64,000 nucleotides of DNA from Sycon ciliatum (Eukaryota; Porifera; Calcarea; Leucosolenida; Sycettidae), in the NCBI RefSeq assembly GCF_964019385.1, contig NC_088647.1:383612-447611 (forward strand), given 5' to 3'. The notes under the pieces are model-generated. The model saw only the letters and a program-made list of their open reading frames with translations. It did no database searches and had not been told where the DNA came from. Each line of letters starts with the position of its first letter. The stretch's first letter is position 1. This document shows, piece by piece, positions 30,857 through 44,053 of this stretch. Position numbers and translations under genes: made by a program.

Positions 30857-33800
30857 TCGCGACCACTAGCCCGGCTGGCTCCACCTCCAGTTCTGAAGGT
30901 CGCCTCCTGTATATGCGTGACCGTGTCAACGGAATAAATTTCCTGATCGACACCGGCGCCTCAGTAAGTGTACTTCCTCCGTCCTTTGCTACCTCTGTAA
31001 AACGTTGTCATAGCCCTAGTCTTCGTGCCGCCAATCACAGTACTATAGAAACGCATGGTCAACAATTCCTTGAGCTTGACATTGGTCTCCGTCGGTCGTT
31101 CAAATGGGTGTTCGTTGTCGCCGATGTCAATTACCCTATCCTCGGAGCCGATTTCCTGTGCCACTACAAGCTGACTGTCGATCTTGCAACGGGACAACTG
31201 CAGGACTCCTCGACCAATCTACGCATCAACGGAGTGGCCGCCGATGTCACGGATTCTGCAGCCAACCTCCTCGCAACCGATCAACCGAACCGATATTCGT
31301 CTCTCCTGGCCGAGTTTCCAGACCTTGTTCGACCTGCTACTGGTGAGTCGCCATCCAAGCACAATGTTACCCATCGCATAGTCACTAATGGCCATCCCGT
31401 GCATGCTAGACCCCGCCGCTTAGCTCCTGATCGCCTTGCCACTGCTAAAGCTGAATTTCAGCACATGCTCACACTGGGCATTGTTCGCCCGTCTGCAAGC
31501 TGTTGGTCTTCCCCGCTGCATATGGTCCCGAAACCCTCTGGTGACTGGCGCCCTTGCGGCGACTACCGAGCCTTGAATAACTGTACAGTCCCCGATCGCT
31601 ACCCCATTCCTCATCTGCAAGACTTCACTTCCCATTTGCATGGCACGACCATCTTCTCCAAGATAGATTTAGTCCGAGCATAACACCAAATCCCAGTCCA
31701 TCCTGATGATATCCCCAAGACTGCCATTACCACACCTTTTGGCCTATTTGAGTTTGTCCGAATGCCCTTTGGTTTACGCAACGCTGCCCAAACCTTTCAA
31801 CGCTTCATTGGTCAGATCACTGCCGACCTTCCATTTTGCTTTGCATACATTGATGATCTCTTAGTCGCTAGTGCTAGCCCCGCTGAACATGAACGCCACC
31901 TCCGCTGCCTGTTCCAACGCCTAGTTGATCACGGTATCATCATCAACGTACAGAAGTCACGGTTTGGCGTATCCGAACTAGACTTTCTGGGCCACCACGT
32001 TGATGCCACCGGTATTCAACCCCTAACGACCCGAGTCCAAGCTATCAAGGAGTTTCCGCTACCGACCAGTGTCCGTAAGCTACGAGAATTCCTAGGCCTG
32101 GTCAACTTCTACCACCGGTTCCAGCGCAACCTCGCAACCCGCCTTGCACCACTCAACGCCATGTTACAAGGCCGGCCGAAGAGCAAGGGCCCGCTTGAGT
32201 GGACGGATGAGGCACGCGAGGCCTTTGATTCGACCCGCAGCGCCTTAGTCCACGAAGTCACCCTCTACCACCCTAGCCCTGACGCTGCCTACAGCATGAT
32301 GGTTGATGCATCCAATGTTGCCGTCGGCGCTGTTCTACAACAACACATCAACGGTGAGTCCCTGCCTGTCTCGTTCTTCTCACGCAAGCTAAAGCCGGCC
32401 GAGACCCGCTATAGTACGTTCTGCCGAGAATTACTAGCCATATACCTCGCCATCAAACACTTCCGTCATTTCCTGGAAGGCCGTCCGTTCCACGTCTGCA
32501 CCGACCATAAGCCACTGATCCACGCTATCCGAAGCCACTCGCAACAACACAGTCCTCGCCAGCAACGACACCTCAGCTACATTGCCGAGTTTACCACTGA
32601 TCTGCGATACGTCCCTGGTAAGGAAAACGCTGCAGCTGACGCACTCTCGCGTTGTGACCTACCCGATGACGCCATCGCAACCATTGCCAGCCTGGACTTC
32701 GGCAGCCTCGCCCTCGCTCAACGGGCCGACAAGGAACTCTCCAAGCTCCGTCACACTGTCCCTCCGTCAACATCACTCGTCTTCAAAGACATCCAGTTTC
32801 CCATGGTTAACACACCGATGACGTGTGATATCTCCACTGGCTCCGCTCGTCCATTCGTCCCAAGACAGTTCAGTCGAGGTATCTTCGACTCACTCCACAA
32901 CCTCTCTCACCCCGGACACCGGACCACCCGGCAGCTCATCACCAGCCGCTACGTTTGGCCGTCAATGAACAAAGACATCGCTGCGTGGTGCCGCTCCTGT
33001 ATCGCTTGCCAACAAACCAAAGTCCACCGACACACGACCACTCCACTCGCCAAGTTCCGAAAACCAGATGCCCGATTCTCGCACGTCCACATCGATATTG
33101 TGGGACCGCTTCCACCGTCTAACGAGTTCTCGTACCTCCTAACAATGGTCGACCGTTTCACTCGTTGGCCCGAGGCCATTCCCATACCCGACATCACCGC
33201 CGAGACCGTCGCTCGCCACTTCGTGAGTTCCTGGGTTTCCCGCTATGGTGTACCGACTCTTCTAACTACCGACCGTGGTTCCCAGTTCGAATCGTCCCTG
33301 TGGTCCTCGCTGATGTCTCTCCTGGGTACGTCCCGCATCCGTACAACCGCCTACCATCCTGCCGCTAACGGGTTGGTTGAACGCTTTCACCGACAGCTGA
33401 AAGCCGCCATACGTTCTTCAGACAACCCCCGCCGCTGGACCGAACATCTACCGCTGATTCTACTGGGAATTCGTTCTTCCCTCAAGGCTGATCTAAACTG
33501 TTCGGTTGCTGAACTAGTCTACGGTTGTCAACTCCGTCTACCCAGCGATCTGTTCATCGAGACACATGAGCAGTTTCCAGATCCCACATCCTATGTTAGT
33601 CGGCTGAAGCAAGCCATGGCTGAACTCCGCCCTACACAGCCCCGCCACCCATCTGGCCGATCCGTATTTGTTCCTGCCGACCTCGCCACCTGCAGCCATG
33701 TGTTCCTTCGCCAGGACTCCGTTCGCACACCGCTACAACGTCCATATTCTGGCCCCCACAAGGTTCTCCGTCGTACGGACAAACACTTCACCATCGACCT

Positions 33801-33969
33801 CAACGGCCGCACAGACGCTGTCTCTATTGACCGTCTGAAGCCAGCCTACATCGATGGTGAAGAAGATGCATCGGCTCGTCCTGCCCCGACGCCGTCTCTC
33901 GCTCATGATGTCCTCCCACCACGACAGACCTGCTCCGGTCGTCAAGTGCGCTTTCCCTCATACTATTGA
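30808..33969 (+). pseudogene. pol: Pol of the Gypsy element, one premature stop
   Basis: One frame carries protease ([13 protein letters not shown]), reverse transcriptase (YIDDLLV at about 31846), RNase H (MVDASNVAVGAVLQQ, then TDHKPL), and integrase with an HHCC zinc finger, the DDE motifs HIDIVGPL, TTDRGSQFES and GLVERFH, and a C-terminal GPHKVL-type GPY module. The frame is broken only by TAA at 31681-31683, within the RT block where a Tyr-His-Gln segment is expected. A single-base change explains it. The copy is probably dead as a source of RT but could be mobilised in trans. Confidence 0.88.
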
Positions 33970-34088
33970 GCCACTCTCGTGTTACATTCCATTCAGATAT
34001 TGTAGGTTACATTACCTTGACTTGAACCATTGCGCATGTCATTTTCATATCGTGCATTTCCCCCGGAAATCCACTAGGTGGGGAGCTC

Positions 34089-34555
34089 TGTAGTGCATAT
34101 TCACGAACATTCTACAGTCCATGCACACGTGACATTACGCAATGATTGCATAGGCAAATTCTAGTTACTTCCCTTTTGATTACGTAGTGATTACATCACT
34201 TACACATTACCCATTTGCCACATCGAGCGTATGACGTTTTTCCATGTTCTTTCTCTCTTGCATGTCATGATGCAATACTGATTGCACCTACATGATGCAA
34301 TACTGCTTTGTACTTACATCAGCAATTGCAATTCTCATGACCACATCCGTTTCCTTCTTGCACTTTCTACCGCAACGCACAATGGCTAACGCTTCTCTCT
34401 CTACCCTATATAAGCTGCATTCGCTTGCATATTATTCAGATCAATCGTAATCTTTTACATCCCGACTCAACTTGAATTAGTGCTTTCTTAGTTGTAATAA
34501 AACGTTGTGTTCCACGACCCGTTGCACGGCTGAGTTGAATCTAGCGAAGCACTAA
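34089..34555 (+). repeat. 3' LTR of the Gypsy element
   Basis: It reads identically to the 5' LTR over 467 bp as far as I can compare by eye, which points to a recent insertion. Confidence 0.92.
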
Positions 34556-34782
34556 ACACTGTACTGGTCAATTCAGTTTGCACGAGCAGGCTGTGCCAGT
34601 CAGTTCAGTGTCCGTAAAATTTGTGTCTAAGGTCCATAGCGCAACTCTGCGTGACCGTGAGAGCATTTTGACATACATATTGTGTTGTGGGTTCATGTTT
34701 GGATAATTAGAATTTAGAATGTCCGGATATAAATTAGTTTTCCTGGCATTTTGAGGTTCGAATTATCAGGATTTCACCTGTA

Positions 34783-35541
34783 CATGCTACAGCATGCAGT
34801 CATGCAGATCCGAAGTAACTACTTAGTTGCAGTATGTATACATGGTATACTCACTTAGTCTTCATGGTCTTTGCTCATGATGAACGGAACTGACTGTCTG
34901 TACACTCCAAAGACACTCCAGCGTCCAAGTCAAAGTCTGGCTGATACTGTCTGTGCATGCGCATGGAGTCTGTACGACAGGACTAGGGTAGTGGGTGGTG
35001 TCAGTGGTGATCCAAGTGACGGTGTTTCAGCGTGGCGTAAATCATGCATCCTGATTTCTGCATTTTACAAGTGTCTCCGGATCCCTCGCGGCTCGGCCTC
35101 GCGTGCGTAGACTCTATTATACATGTACTGAGTCTGTGAATGTCATCTTTATTCACCACATGTGCACACCACACACGGCAGATCTACATGACATTGTTGT
35201 AGAACTACAAGACTTGGTACAAGTATGTGGCCACTTGGCCGAGAAAACCCATTGCCGATTTTGGCATCAGTCATCACGAGTATTTCGGCTTGTGTCACAC
35301 TCACCTAGTGCATGCAAGTGTCCGAGCTCCGAACAGGGTGGACACTTGTGATCGTTGTCTCGCAGACTACTCTGAATCTCCACCGAGTACCGAGTTGTGG
35401 AGGTACTGTGAACTGAAAGTCCTCTTCTGACCGGTCTTTGATTCAACCTCGTCTCCAATCCTGACTCTGTTGCCAGTGGTTGGCAGTTTATGCGCTGCCA
35501 GAAAACCAGAATATCCATCCAACTGATCCGGTCTTGACGCA
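34783..35541 (+). promoter_or_regulatory. Presumed promoter and 5' UTR of the membrane-protein gene
   Basis: This is the 760 bases between the Tigger-like element and the first coding exon at 35542. I see no obvious TATA box and no other ORF with support. The transcription start is unknown. Confidence 0.35.
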
Positions 35542-38500
35542 ATGACTGCCTCTAGCGTTCAAACTCAGCAGAATGGAAGCTCTGCTACAGCGCACGTAGC
35601 TGGACGCACCGTACTGCACGACGGTGACGATCATGAGGATAGCGATGACGAGAAAGACTCCACCGAGACGAGAGCTGCTCGCAAGAAGATGTCGAGCCTG
35701 TCGCGATTTTTCATCAGCGCAGCAGTATTTCACGGTTAGTCCAGAGTACCAACCAATTATGTTCAGTCACCGTGTCTGTTTTTACAAACATTGAGCCAGC
35801 GAATGAAATACTCCAAAATAGTTTTAGCCTTCAGGTCGTTATGCGTACACGTTCAGTTACGCGCACCCAGGCCAGATAGATAACCATTTCCACGTCCGCA
35901 TCGCGTTCGTATGGAACTGGTAGATGTTTGACTTGCAACCACCATCAGTTTTGCTGTTACGAAGTCGTGTACTCGTGTAGTAGTAGTAGTGGTACATTTT
36001 TGGTACATGAACACCCACCAGGAGGTAGCCCTGTCTGGGGTCCAATGTGGACATGCATGGGAGTGATGATTACAATGTACTACCACACACAATCAATGTG
36101 GTCTTGGTGCAATCTGCACAATATCACTGTCAGATCGATTGGTGGACGGTGTTGAGGAAATACATGTAACTGCTGCTGTCGTGCCGACCAAATCTGTCAG
36201 GACACCCAATCAGCAGTATCTGTCTTAGAAAATTACATGCAGCCCTTGGTCACTTGGTCACTTCAGGTGAAAACATGATGCTGGGTTACAGCCTACAGGG
36301 GGCAAGGTAAGGGTGGAGTGAAAATCTCTGGTCGGCGAGCATCCCACAAGTGGCATATTGCGTACGACTGAAATAGGAGGTATGACACATTTATGACTTC
36401 GGTATTTAGAAATGTTTAGTACTGGGTGTGAACTTGCAGAGACTATAAATGATTATGCCTACAACATGGGAGAGGCTGCACGTCTGTATAACAAAGGCTG
36501 TGCGTGTGTGTGTGTGTGTGTGTGCACGGAGAGGAATTTTCAAAAAAACTGGTGTCGTGTAGACAGATGTGTACAGTACGTCATCGCTCCTCGATGTGTT
36601 AACTTAACCATCATGAGTACGGGGTGGTACATAATTATTAGCACCATCAGTAGCCTAGCATCATGACTTCTTGTGTCTTGGTCAACGCAGTGGCAGCAGA
36701 TGCGCAATCAGAGTTTGCCTGTTGCATAGATGTCCATATTTCGGTGTTGTGAAGATTTAAAGGGGAAGTTAAGGCAAAAATTAAAATTTCACCAGTTGTA
36801 GTCTTCGGGGTGCTGAGTCGAATGGTCGTGGTCCGAGGAAGCTGAGACGCTCCCTTCCTACTTGAATCCCAATCGAACTCGCGCACTTCCACCGAAACTG
36901 GGTGACTGCGCCCTACTAGATGGGGATTTGTATGCAAAATGTCACTAAAAGCGCCATTTCGTTCTTATAAAAGCACGGATGACCGCGATTGGCCCGTATG
37001 TTGTAGTCTTTTGGACGCTGAGTCGACTGGTTTTGGTCCGAAAAGGCTGCGATGCAGCGTTCCTCCTTTATTCCCAATCGAACATGGTTGAAGAAGTGGT
37101 CACGTGGTCCTGGGTGTCCAAATCACCTGGTCACCACGCCAGCAGGTGACAACTTTCACACCAAGGTTCAACTCGAGTTCAACTCGAGTGACAGGACTGC
37201 ACCCAAAAAAGGTCAAACAGGCTAGTAAGTTGTACCCTGCAGGCACGGTGACCAGGTGACTGGTGTACGCAGGAGCACGTGACCGCTTCTTCAACCATGT
37301 TCGATTGGGAATAAAGGAGGAACGCTGCATCGCAGCCTTTTCGGACCAAAACCAGTCGACTCAGCGTCCAAAAGACTACAACATATGGGCCAATCGCGGT
37401 CATCCGTGCTTTTATAAGAACTAAATGGCGCTTTTAGTGACATTTTGCATACAAATCCCCATCTAGTAGGGCGCAGTCACCCAGTTTCGGTGGAAGTGCG
37501 CGAGTTCGATTGGGATTCAAGTAGGAAGGGAGCGTCTCAGCTTCCTCGGACCACGACCATTCGACTCAGCACCCCGAAGACTACAACTGGTGAAATTTTA
37601 ATTTTTGCCTTAACTTCCCCTTTAAGATAATTATGGTACATGTAGTCTATACAAATAACAAGACTTGGTCGGAAACGAAATTGTATCTGTTATGTTCTAC
37701 GAGATTTAGCCACCATACATTGCGCTGGAGTATAATAAAGATGATCTCCAGCCACTAACCACTATAGGCCAGTAGTTCTCTTTTCTATCGTAGCTCAACA
37801 TGCATAGCCTGTATCTTTTGAAACAGGCCTGTTTTCGGACTGGGCTCGTACTCGTCAGCTTGTTCGTACCTGTGCTGCAATTAGGTAAATTCTGAAGTAA
37901 ACATGGACACAATGTCAGGATTTAGAAGTAAAGTGATGGCAGTAGTGCCTAGCGGTGATGGCAGTAGTGGTGATGGCAGTTGTTGTTTAAGGCTCGTGTG
38001 ACTTTGTGCTATGCTGCCTTGGCAACACATGTACATGGTATGTTGTGCAAAGGCTCTGTGCCGTGCCTTGGGGACACACCGTGTGTATGTTACTTATGCA
38101 GCATGATACCCTGGGCATAACCAGTGCAGGAGGCCTATAATGCTATCATGGTCTGTACATGACGTATGGCTAGTACTTACTGGTAAGTATTAGTAAGTAG
38201 GACAGTGTGAGACTATGCAAGTAGGACTAGTACTTGGGACAAGGATTAGAGCAGGTCTGTGAGACTGTGATCCCATCCCAGAGGACTGATGGGAGTGTTC
38301 TCCTGTACCTGCACCCTCACTGAGGTATGGCCGGCTACTCTTGAGGGAGTTGGTAATATGCAGAGGATATCCAAGACACGTAATGGGTGAGGAATGCGGA
38401 CACATGGTGTTGTGTTTAGGTAAGGTATACTGTACTGGCATTGTGGCATCTACTGTAGTATGTTTCCACTGACTGGCAGAAGACAAGGAGAAGACGCAAA

Positions 38501-38874
38501 ATACCGTATATTCTCTATTATAAGCACAGGTCTCCATTACTAGCACAGTCTCTAATACTAGCACACTGTGAGCACCTTTTGAAACATTATAAGCACAGTC
38601 TCTATTATTAGCACGGTCTTGGTGGAAATCAATGCTGCATGCATGATATCTAGCATGTATTTCTTCTTGCTCTGTATGGAGTTATTGGTTGAAAAAATAT
38701 AAGCACGGTCACCAATATAAGCGCGGTCTCCAATATAAGCACGGGGTAGAGGGGTGTTGAAAAAATATAAGCACAGCGCTTATAATAGAGAATATACGTA
38801 TGTAGTTTTTAAGTATGGCTACAACACCACCATTTGGGAGACAGTGTGAGTTATGTGTGTCCCGTGTGTGTGTG

Positions 38875-38936
<62 letters not shown>

Positions 38937-41310
38937 GGGGGGGGGGGGAGTGCAGATAATAAGCCCCACTTCACAATCATCCACTCCAATGATGTCCACT
39001 TCTAACAGGACATCTGCAGCATAATCATCATGAGTACAATGTTATGTAGTTGTTGGTTGAGATTCAGCTACCTATAATGGTACATGACTCAGTGATGTGT
39101 TGATGGAGTGGTTGGTGCACTAAGACCAGTAATTACACACAGTAATTAAGTTTATAAAGGCTGATTATTTTCTTCTCATGGCCGTGTTTGGTAGCTGGAA
39201 GTACAGTAACATACATATCTGTGACTACTAGAGACAGTGCAAGTCTACAGCTTAGGATCTACATGGCTGTAATTAGGAAAAGAGTGTATTAGAGTGTATT
39301 AAAGGCCACTGTATTACCCCCCCCCCCACAGAGAGAAAAAAATACTCTCTTTTACTTCAGTGCGGTGGATGTCAGGTAGATTTGGGGAACGTGAAATTTA
39401 ATTTGCTGCTGGATAGGGGGGTCAGGTAGATTTGGGGAACGTGAAATTTAATTTGCTGCTGGATAGGGTTCCGTTGGAGAAATGACTGTCTTATTGAAAA
39501 ATGTGACTGCAAAGTCTGCATTATGACAATACAATGTACTAGTCTGCAGTATACTAGTAGTGTAGAGCAATGCTGTCATACTGTGACATGCAGTACTGGT
39601 CATACTGTACTGGTCATAGCTGTCATACCTGTGTGGATCATCCCATTGATGCCAACACTTGCACACTGCACACAGTGACCTGTGACCCTGTGCTATTTCC
39701 TGCTCTGTTGATCGGGTCTAAGTGCCTCTCACCGGTTGAGTGTGTCATTGTGGTCCTGTCATTTCATGACGGTACTGAGGCCTGAGCTGAGGTGGATGCC
39801 TGTAAACCATGTACATGTACTATGATGTAGTGGAGGATAGAGGCTTTAGAGGATGGTAGACTGGAGTGTCTCATAGGGTTCATGGTAGAATAGTGTCTCT
39901 TGGTCATACTATAGGGTGGATGGTACCAGTACCATGGGGTGGATGGTAGACTGCAGTGTGTCATAGGGTGGATGGTAGACTGCAGTGTGTCATAGGGTGG
40001 CTGGTATTACCATGGGGTGGTTGGTAGACTGCAATGTGTCATAGGGTGGATGGTAGACTGCAGTGTGTCATAGGGTGGCTGGTATTACCATGGGATGGTT
40101 GGTAGACTGGAATGTGTCATAGGGTGGCTGGCACCATGGGGTGGATCGTAGACTGCAGTGTGTCATAGGGTGGATGGTAGACTGCAGTGTGTCATAGGGT
40201 GGCTGGTATTACCATGGGGTGGTTGGTAGACTGCAGTGTGTCATAGGGTGGCTGGCACCATGGGGTGGATGGTAGACTGCAGTGTGTCATGCCATGGATG
40301 GTACTGTAGAGTCTTGGGAAATATTCTACCCAAGAGCCAGACTGAGCTATGAACTGAAGTAACTTGTTCTGTGCCAGCAAGTGTCACTGTGATGTATGTT
40401 GGGACTGTCCCCACATCATGCTGAACACAGCACTGTAGTCAAAGCCTCATAACGTAGTGTGGTGCTCCTGCCCCGCCCCCCTGCCCCCTCCTCCTACCCC
40501 ACCTGCCCCTGCCCCCTCATCCTACCCCCTCCTGCCCCTCCTCCCTTCAAGTTTTGGCTGCACCCTTACACACCATAGATTGGGATGGTAAAACTTTCTA
40601 AATCACAGTGACCAACTTCGCTGCAATCCATGATTGCACTTACCAACACCCTATGCCTACTAATGTAGCATGTAGCATGTACATCATCAGATGTAGGCAG
40701 TAAAGACTAGACTATTACACAGTACTGTGATGGTACATTGCCAACACTGCAACAGTTGACGGTAAAACCTGACAATAGACACAGCTACACTGTGATCTGC
40801 ATAGTGTACATACTCCATGTCACTACGGTGTAGTGCCGCAGTGATACAGATTTACACACAGTGACATGGTGAACTATGCACAAACTAACCCAACGGTGGC
40901 AACCATCCCTGCTACAACCTGCGGCCTACAAACCTGACTAACGTGGTAGGGTCATATATTGAATCTTTGACTCTAACTTTGCATGTGTGTTTTGGTGTGT
41001 GTTGGTGTTGGTGTGTGTTGGTGTATGTGTGTGTGTGTGTGTGCGTGCGTGGGTGGGCGGGTGTATGTGTATGTGTATGTGTGTGCCGGTATTGATGTGT
41101 GTATGTGGATGTATGAACAACGTCTTGCTTTTGTGAATGCTTACTTGCCTACAGCTTGTGCAGTAGTAGCATTTCAAAGTGCTATCCTTGGTCTAGGTGA
41201 TTTCTCAGCAGATTGTGAAGGGGTGAGTATGACAGTGGAACTGACAATGATTATCTACTTGTAGCACAATCAGGTCATGGTATTCACGGTAATGTTCCAG
41301 TACATTGATT

Positions 41311-41396
<86 letters not shown>

Positions 41397-42115
41397 TGTG
41401 TATGTGTGTGCGTGTGTATGTGTGTGTGTGTGTGTGTATGTGTGTGTGTGTGTGTGTGTGTATGTGTGTGTGTGTGTGTGTATGTGTGTGTGTGTGCGCA
41501 TGTGCATGTGCATGTATGGCTAGGCCTGCATGCAATGCACAGCTGTGTATGTGCTATGCTGGTTTGGAGTTATGCCGCAGTTGCTCATACTACCACTACT
41601 ACTACTACTGTATGTGTGTATGTGTGTATGTGTGTCTGATGATGATGATGATGCCTGTGTATGTGTATGTGTGTATGTACGTGTGTGTGTGTGTACACTA
41701 TAATTGTTCTGCAGGGTCTTGGTTTTGACCGCAAGATCTATGCTATACTGTTCATATCAGCCATGGTCTACGTCATTGTCCTGGTTGTATGGGCGGTAAG
41801 AACTCTTCTTTAGAATGGATTCCTATCGTTTACAAACCAAGTAATTAGTTTCCTTATTCCTTTCGCACCCATGTCACTGTGCCCCCCCCCCCACACACCT
41901 ATAGAAACACATCACGACTACCAGCATCACTGAAGCGTGTTTCATGAGTCATCATAGGTCACTTCAAGTGCATTCACGGTGAAGTGAGATTGTGAAATGT
42001 TACACTGAGTGTATGCTGTGTACCAACCAATATCCGTATTTGTGTCACGGACGGTGTGCGTGTGTGTTTGTTTGTTTGTGTATGTGCATGTACGTGTGTG
42101 CGCATGTGTGTGTGT

Positions 42116-42208
<93 letters not shown>

Positions 42209-43842
42209 TGTTTGCCTATTGCAGCTGTACAGTGAGAATATTGTTGAAATCTACGCATTCTGTGTAATACAGCTTCTGTCCATTTCATACAGCTGTACAC
42301 AAGGTATGTACTGTATCTCTCGACTTTACTGATAGCTGCGTGTAAGGTATACAGGGGCCAGTGGCCAATTGTGATGGCTAGAAATTCATCACTGTACATT
42401 AGCATTAGCACTAGACCCGCCGGAACCAGTCCGGTTGTGGACCCGCCGTATCACGCACCAGTCATGATGAAAGGCTATGGCATGGCCGCAACAATCAAAA
42501 ACTGCTTCCGCCGCTCCTGGTTATGGATACACGTACAGTCGGACCTCGCTTATCCGGTCATCTTTTATCCGAATCCCTCGCCATCCGGAAGAAAATTGTT
42601 GGTTACCGATTTACAGCATATGTCATGCATACATACAGAATGTGTGTTCGATTATCCGGTTCCCTCGCCTATCCGGAGGTCTGACTGTACTTGGAAGTAG
42701 TTCCCAGGACAGCTGGAAGCAGGTGTTGAGTGGTCCGACCATACCATCATCTTTCATACTTTGTGCATGATATGGCGGTACCCATGATCTCCTCAGCAGT
42801 TAACACGTGTTGTCGGCTAACAGTTTGATTCCGGTAATGACCTGACCAACCGGATGGGTTCCGGCGAGTTTAGTTCACTATCACTGGCTTTCAGTTGGCT
42901 AGCTAATCCTGTACATGGGTGAGGGCACTGCACAAGACCTCCTTTTCATTCATGATGTACATGTGCAGTGTCTTGTCCATACACAATCCAGGCTGACCTG
43001 GACTTGGTGTTCAACACTGTCTCTTACATAGCCTGCAGTCACTGAGTATGGAGTTTACCTTGTCTTACATAGCCTGCAGTCACTGAGTATGGAGTTTACC
43101 TTGTCTTACATAGCCTGCAGTCACTGAGTATGGAGTTTACCTTGTCTTACATAGCCTGCAGTCACTGAGTATGGAGTTTACCTTGTCTTACATAGCCTGC
43201 AGTCACTGAGTATGGAGTTTACCTTGTCTTACATAGCCTGCAGTCACTGAGTATGGAGTTTACTGGCTTGTCTTACATAGCCTGCAGTCACTGAGTATGG
43301 AGTTTACCTTGTCTTACATAGCCTGCAGTCACTGAGTATGGAGTTTACCTTGTCTTACATAGCCTGCAGTCACTGAGTATGGAGTTTACCTTGTCTTACA
43401 TAGCCTGCAGTCACTGAGTATGGAGTTTACCTTGTCTTACATAGCCTGCAGTCACTGAGTATGGAGTTTACCTTGTTTTACATAGCCTGCAGTCACTGAG
43501 TATGGAGTTTACTGGCTTGTCTTACCGGCCGACATGTATGTTTATCATCAAAGCATGGAGTCCATGCAGTTCGTAATTTGCCAGCCATGTGCAGTGCTGC
43601 CAAGTCCTTCTATATTTTATATCCGAACACACACCTTTGTCCAATAAATGGTCCAAAAAGTGCCTTTCCGGTTTCCGGTTTCTACAGAGAGCCATGTACA
43701 GTACATCATGAGGAAAATATTATTACGTACTGAGTGACAGTGGGTGTCTGGAACAGATGTTTGCTTTTAGATTGTTTGGTGGCGCTGCATATGGTACAGC
43801 CTTGAGCTGGTCCCACACCACACACACACACATACACACACA

Positions 43843-43877
<35 letters not shown>

Positions 43878-43879
43878 GC

Positions 43880-43952
<73 letters not shown>

Positions 43953-43981
43953 ACACACGCACACACCACACACACACACGC

Positions 43982-44053
<72 letters not shown>

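Larger units (their letters stand above)
29315..34555 (+). mobile_element. Complete Ty3/Gypsy LTR retrotransposon, recent insertion
   Basis: Two 467-bp LTRs (29315-29781 and 34089-34555) appear identical by eye. The target duplication ACACT lies at 29310-29314 and 34556-34560. A primer site TGGTGACCCCGACGTGA follows the 5' LTR by two or three bases and fits the 3' end of tRNA-Trp. A purine-rich AGGTGGGGAGC precedes the 3' LTR. The protein order is gag, protease, RT, RNase H, integrase, so it is Ty3/Gypsy. The tRNA-Trp primer and the unusual Cys-His motif in Gag suggest the CsRn1-like clade (inference). One stop codon interrupts pol. Confidence 0.93.
28209..34780. mobile_element. pogo/Tigger-like element, split by two later insertions
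   Basis: The outer ends CAGGTGGAATCCTGATAATT (left) and CAGGTGAAATCCTGATAATT (right, reverse complement) are inverted and flanked by TA (28207-28208 and 34781-34782). The remaining own sequence, about 470 bp, is rich in AATTCGAA-type motifs as in Tigger/pogo MITEs. A TTAA-type MITE and a full Gypsy element are nested within it. No transposase is left. Confidence 0.75.

Noticed and set aside
43021..43526. CRISPR-like array
   Set aside because: Units are directly adjacent with no unique spacers, the context is a eukaryotic intron, and there are no cas genes.
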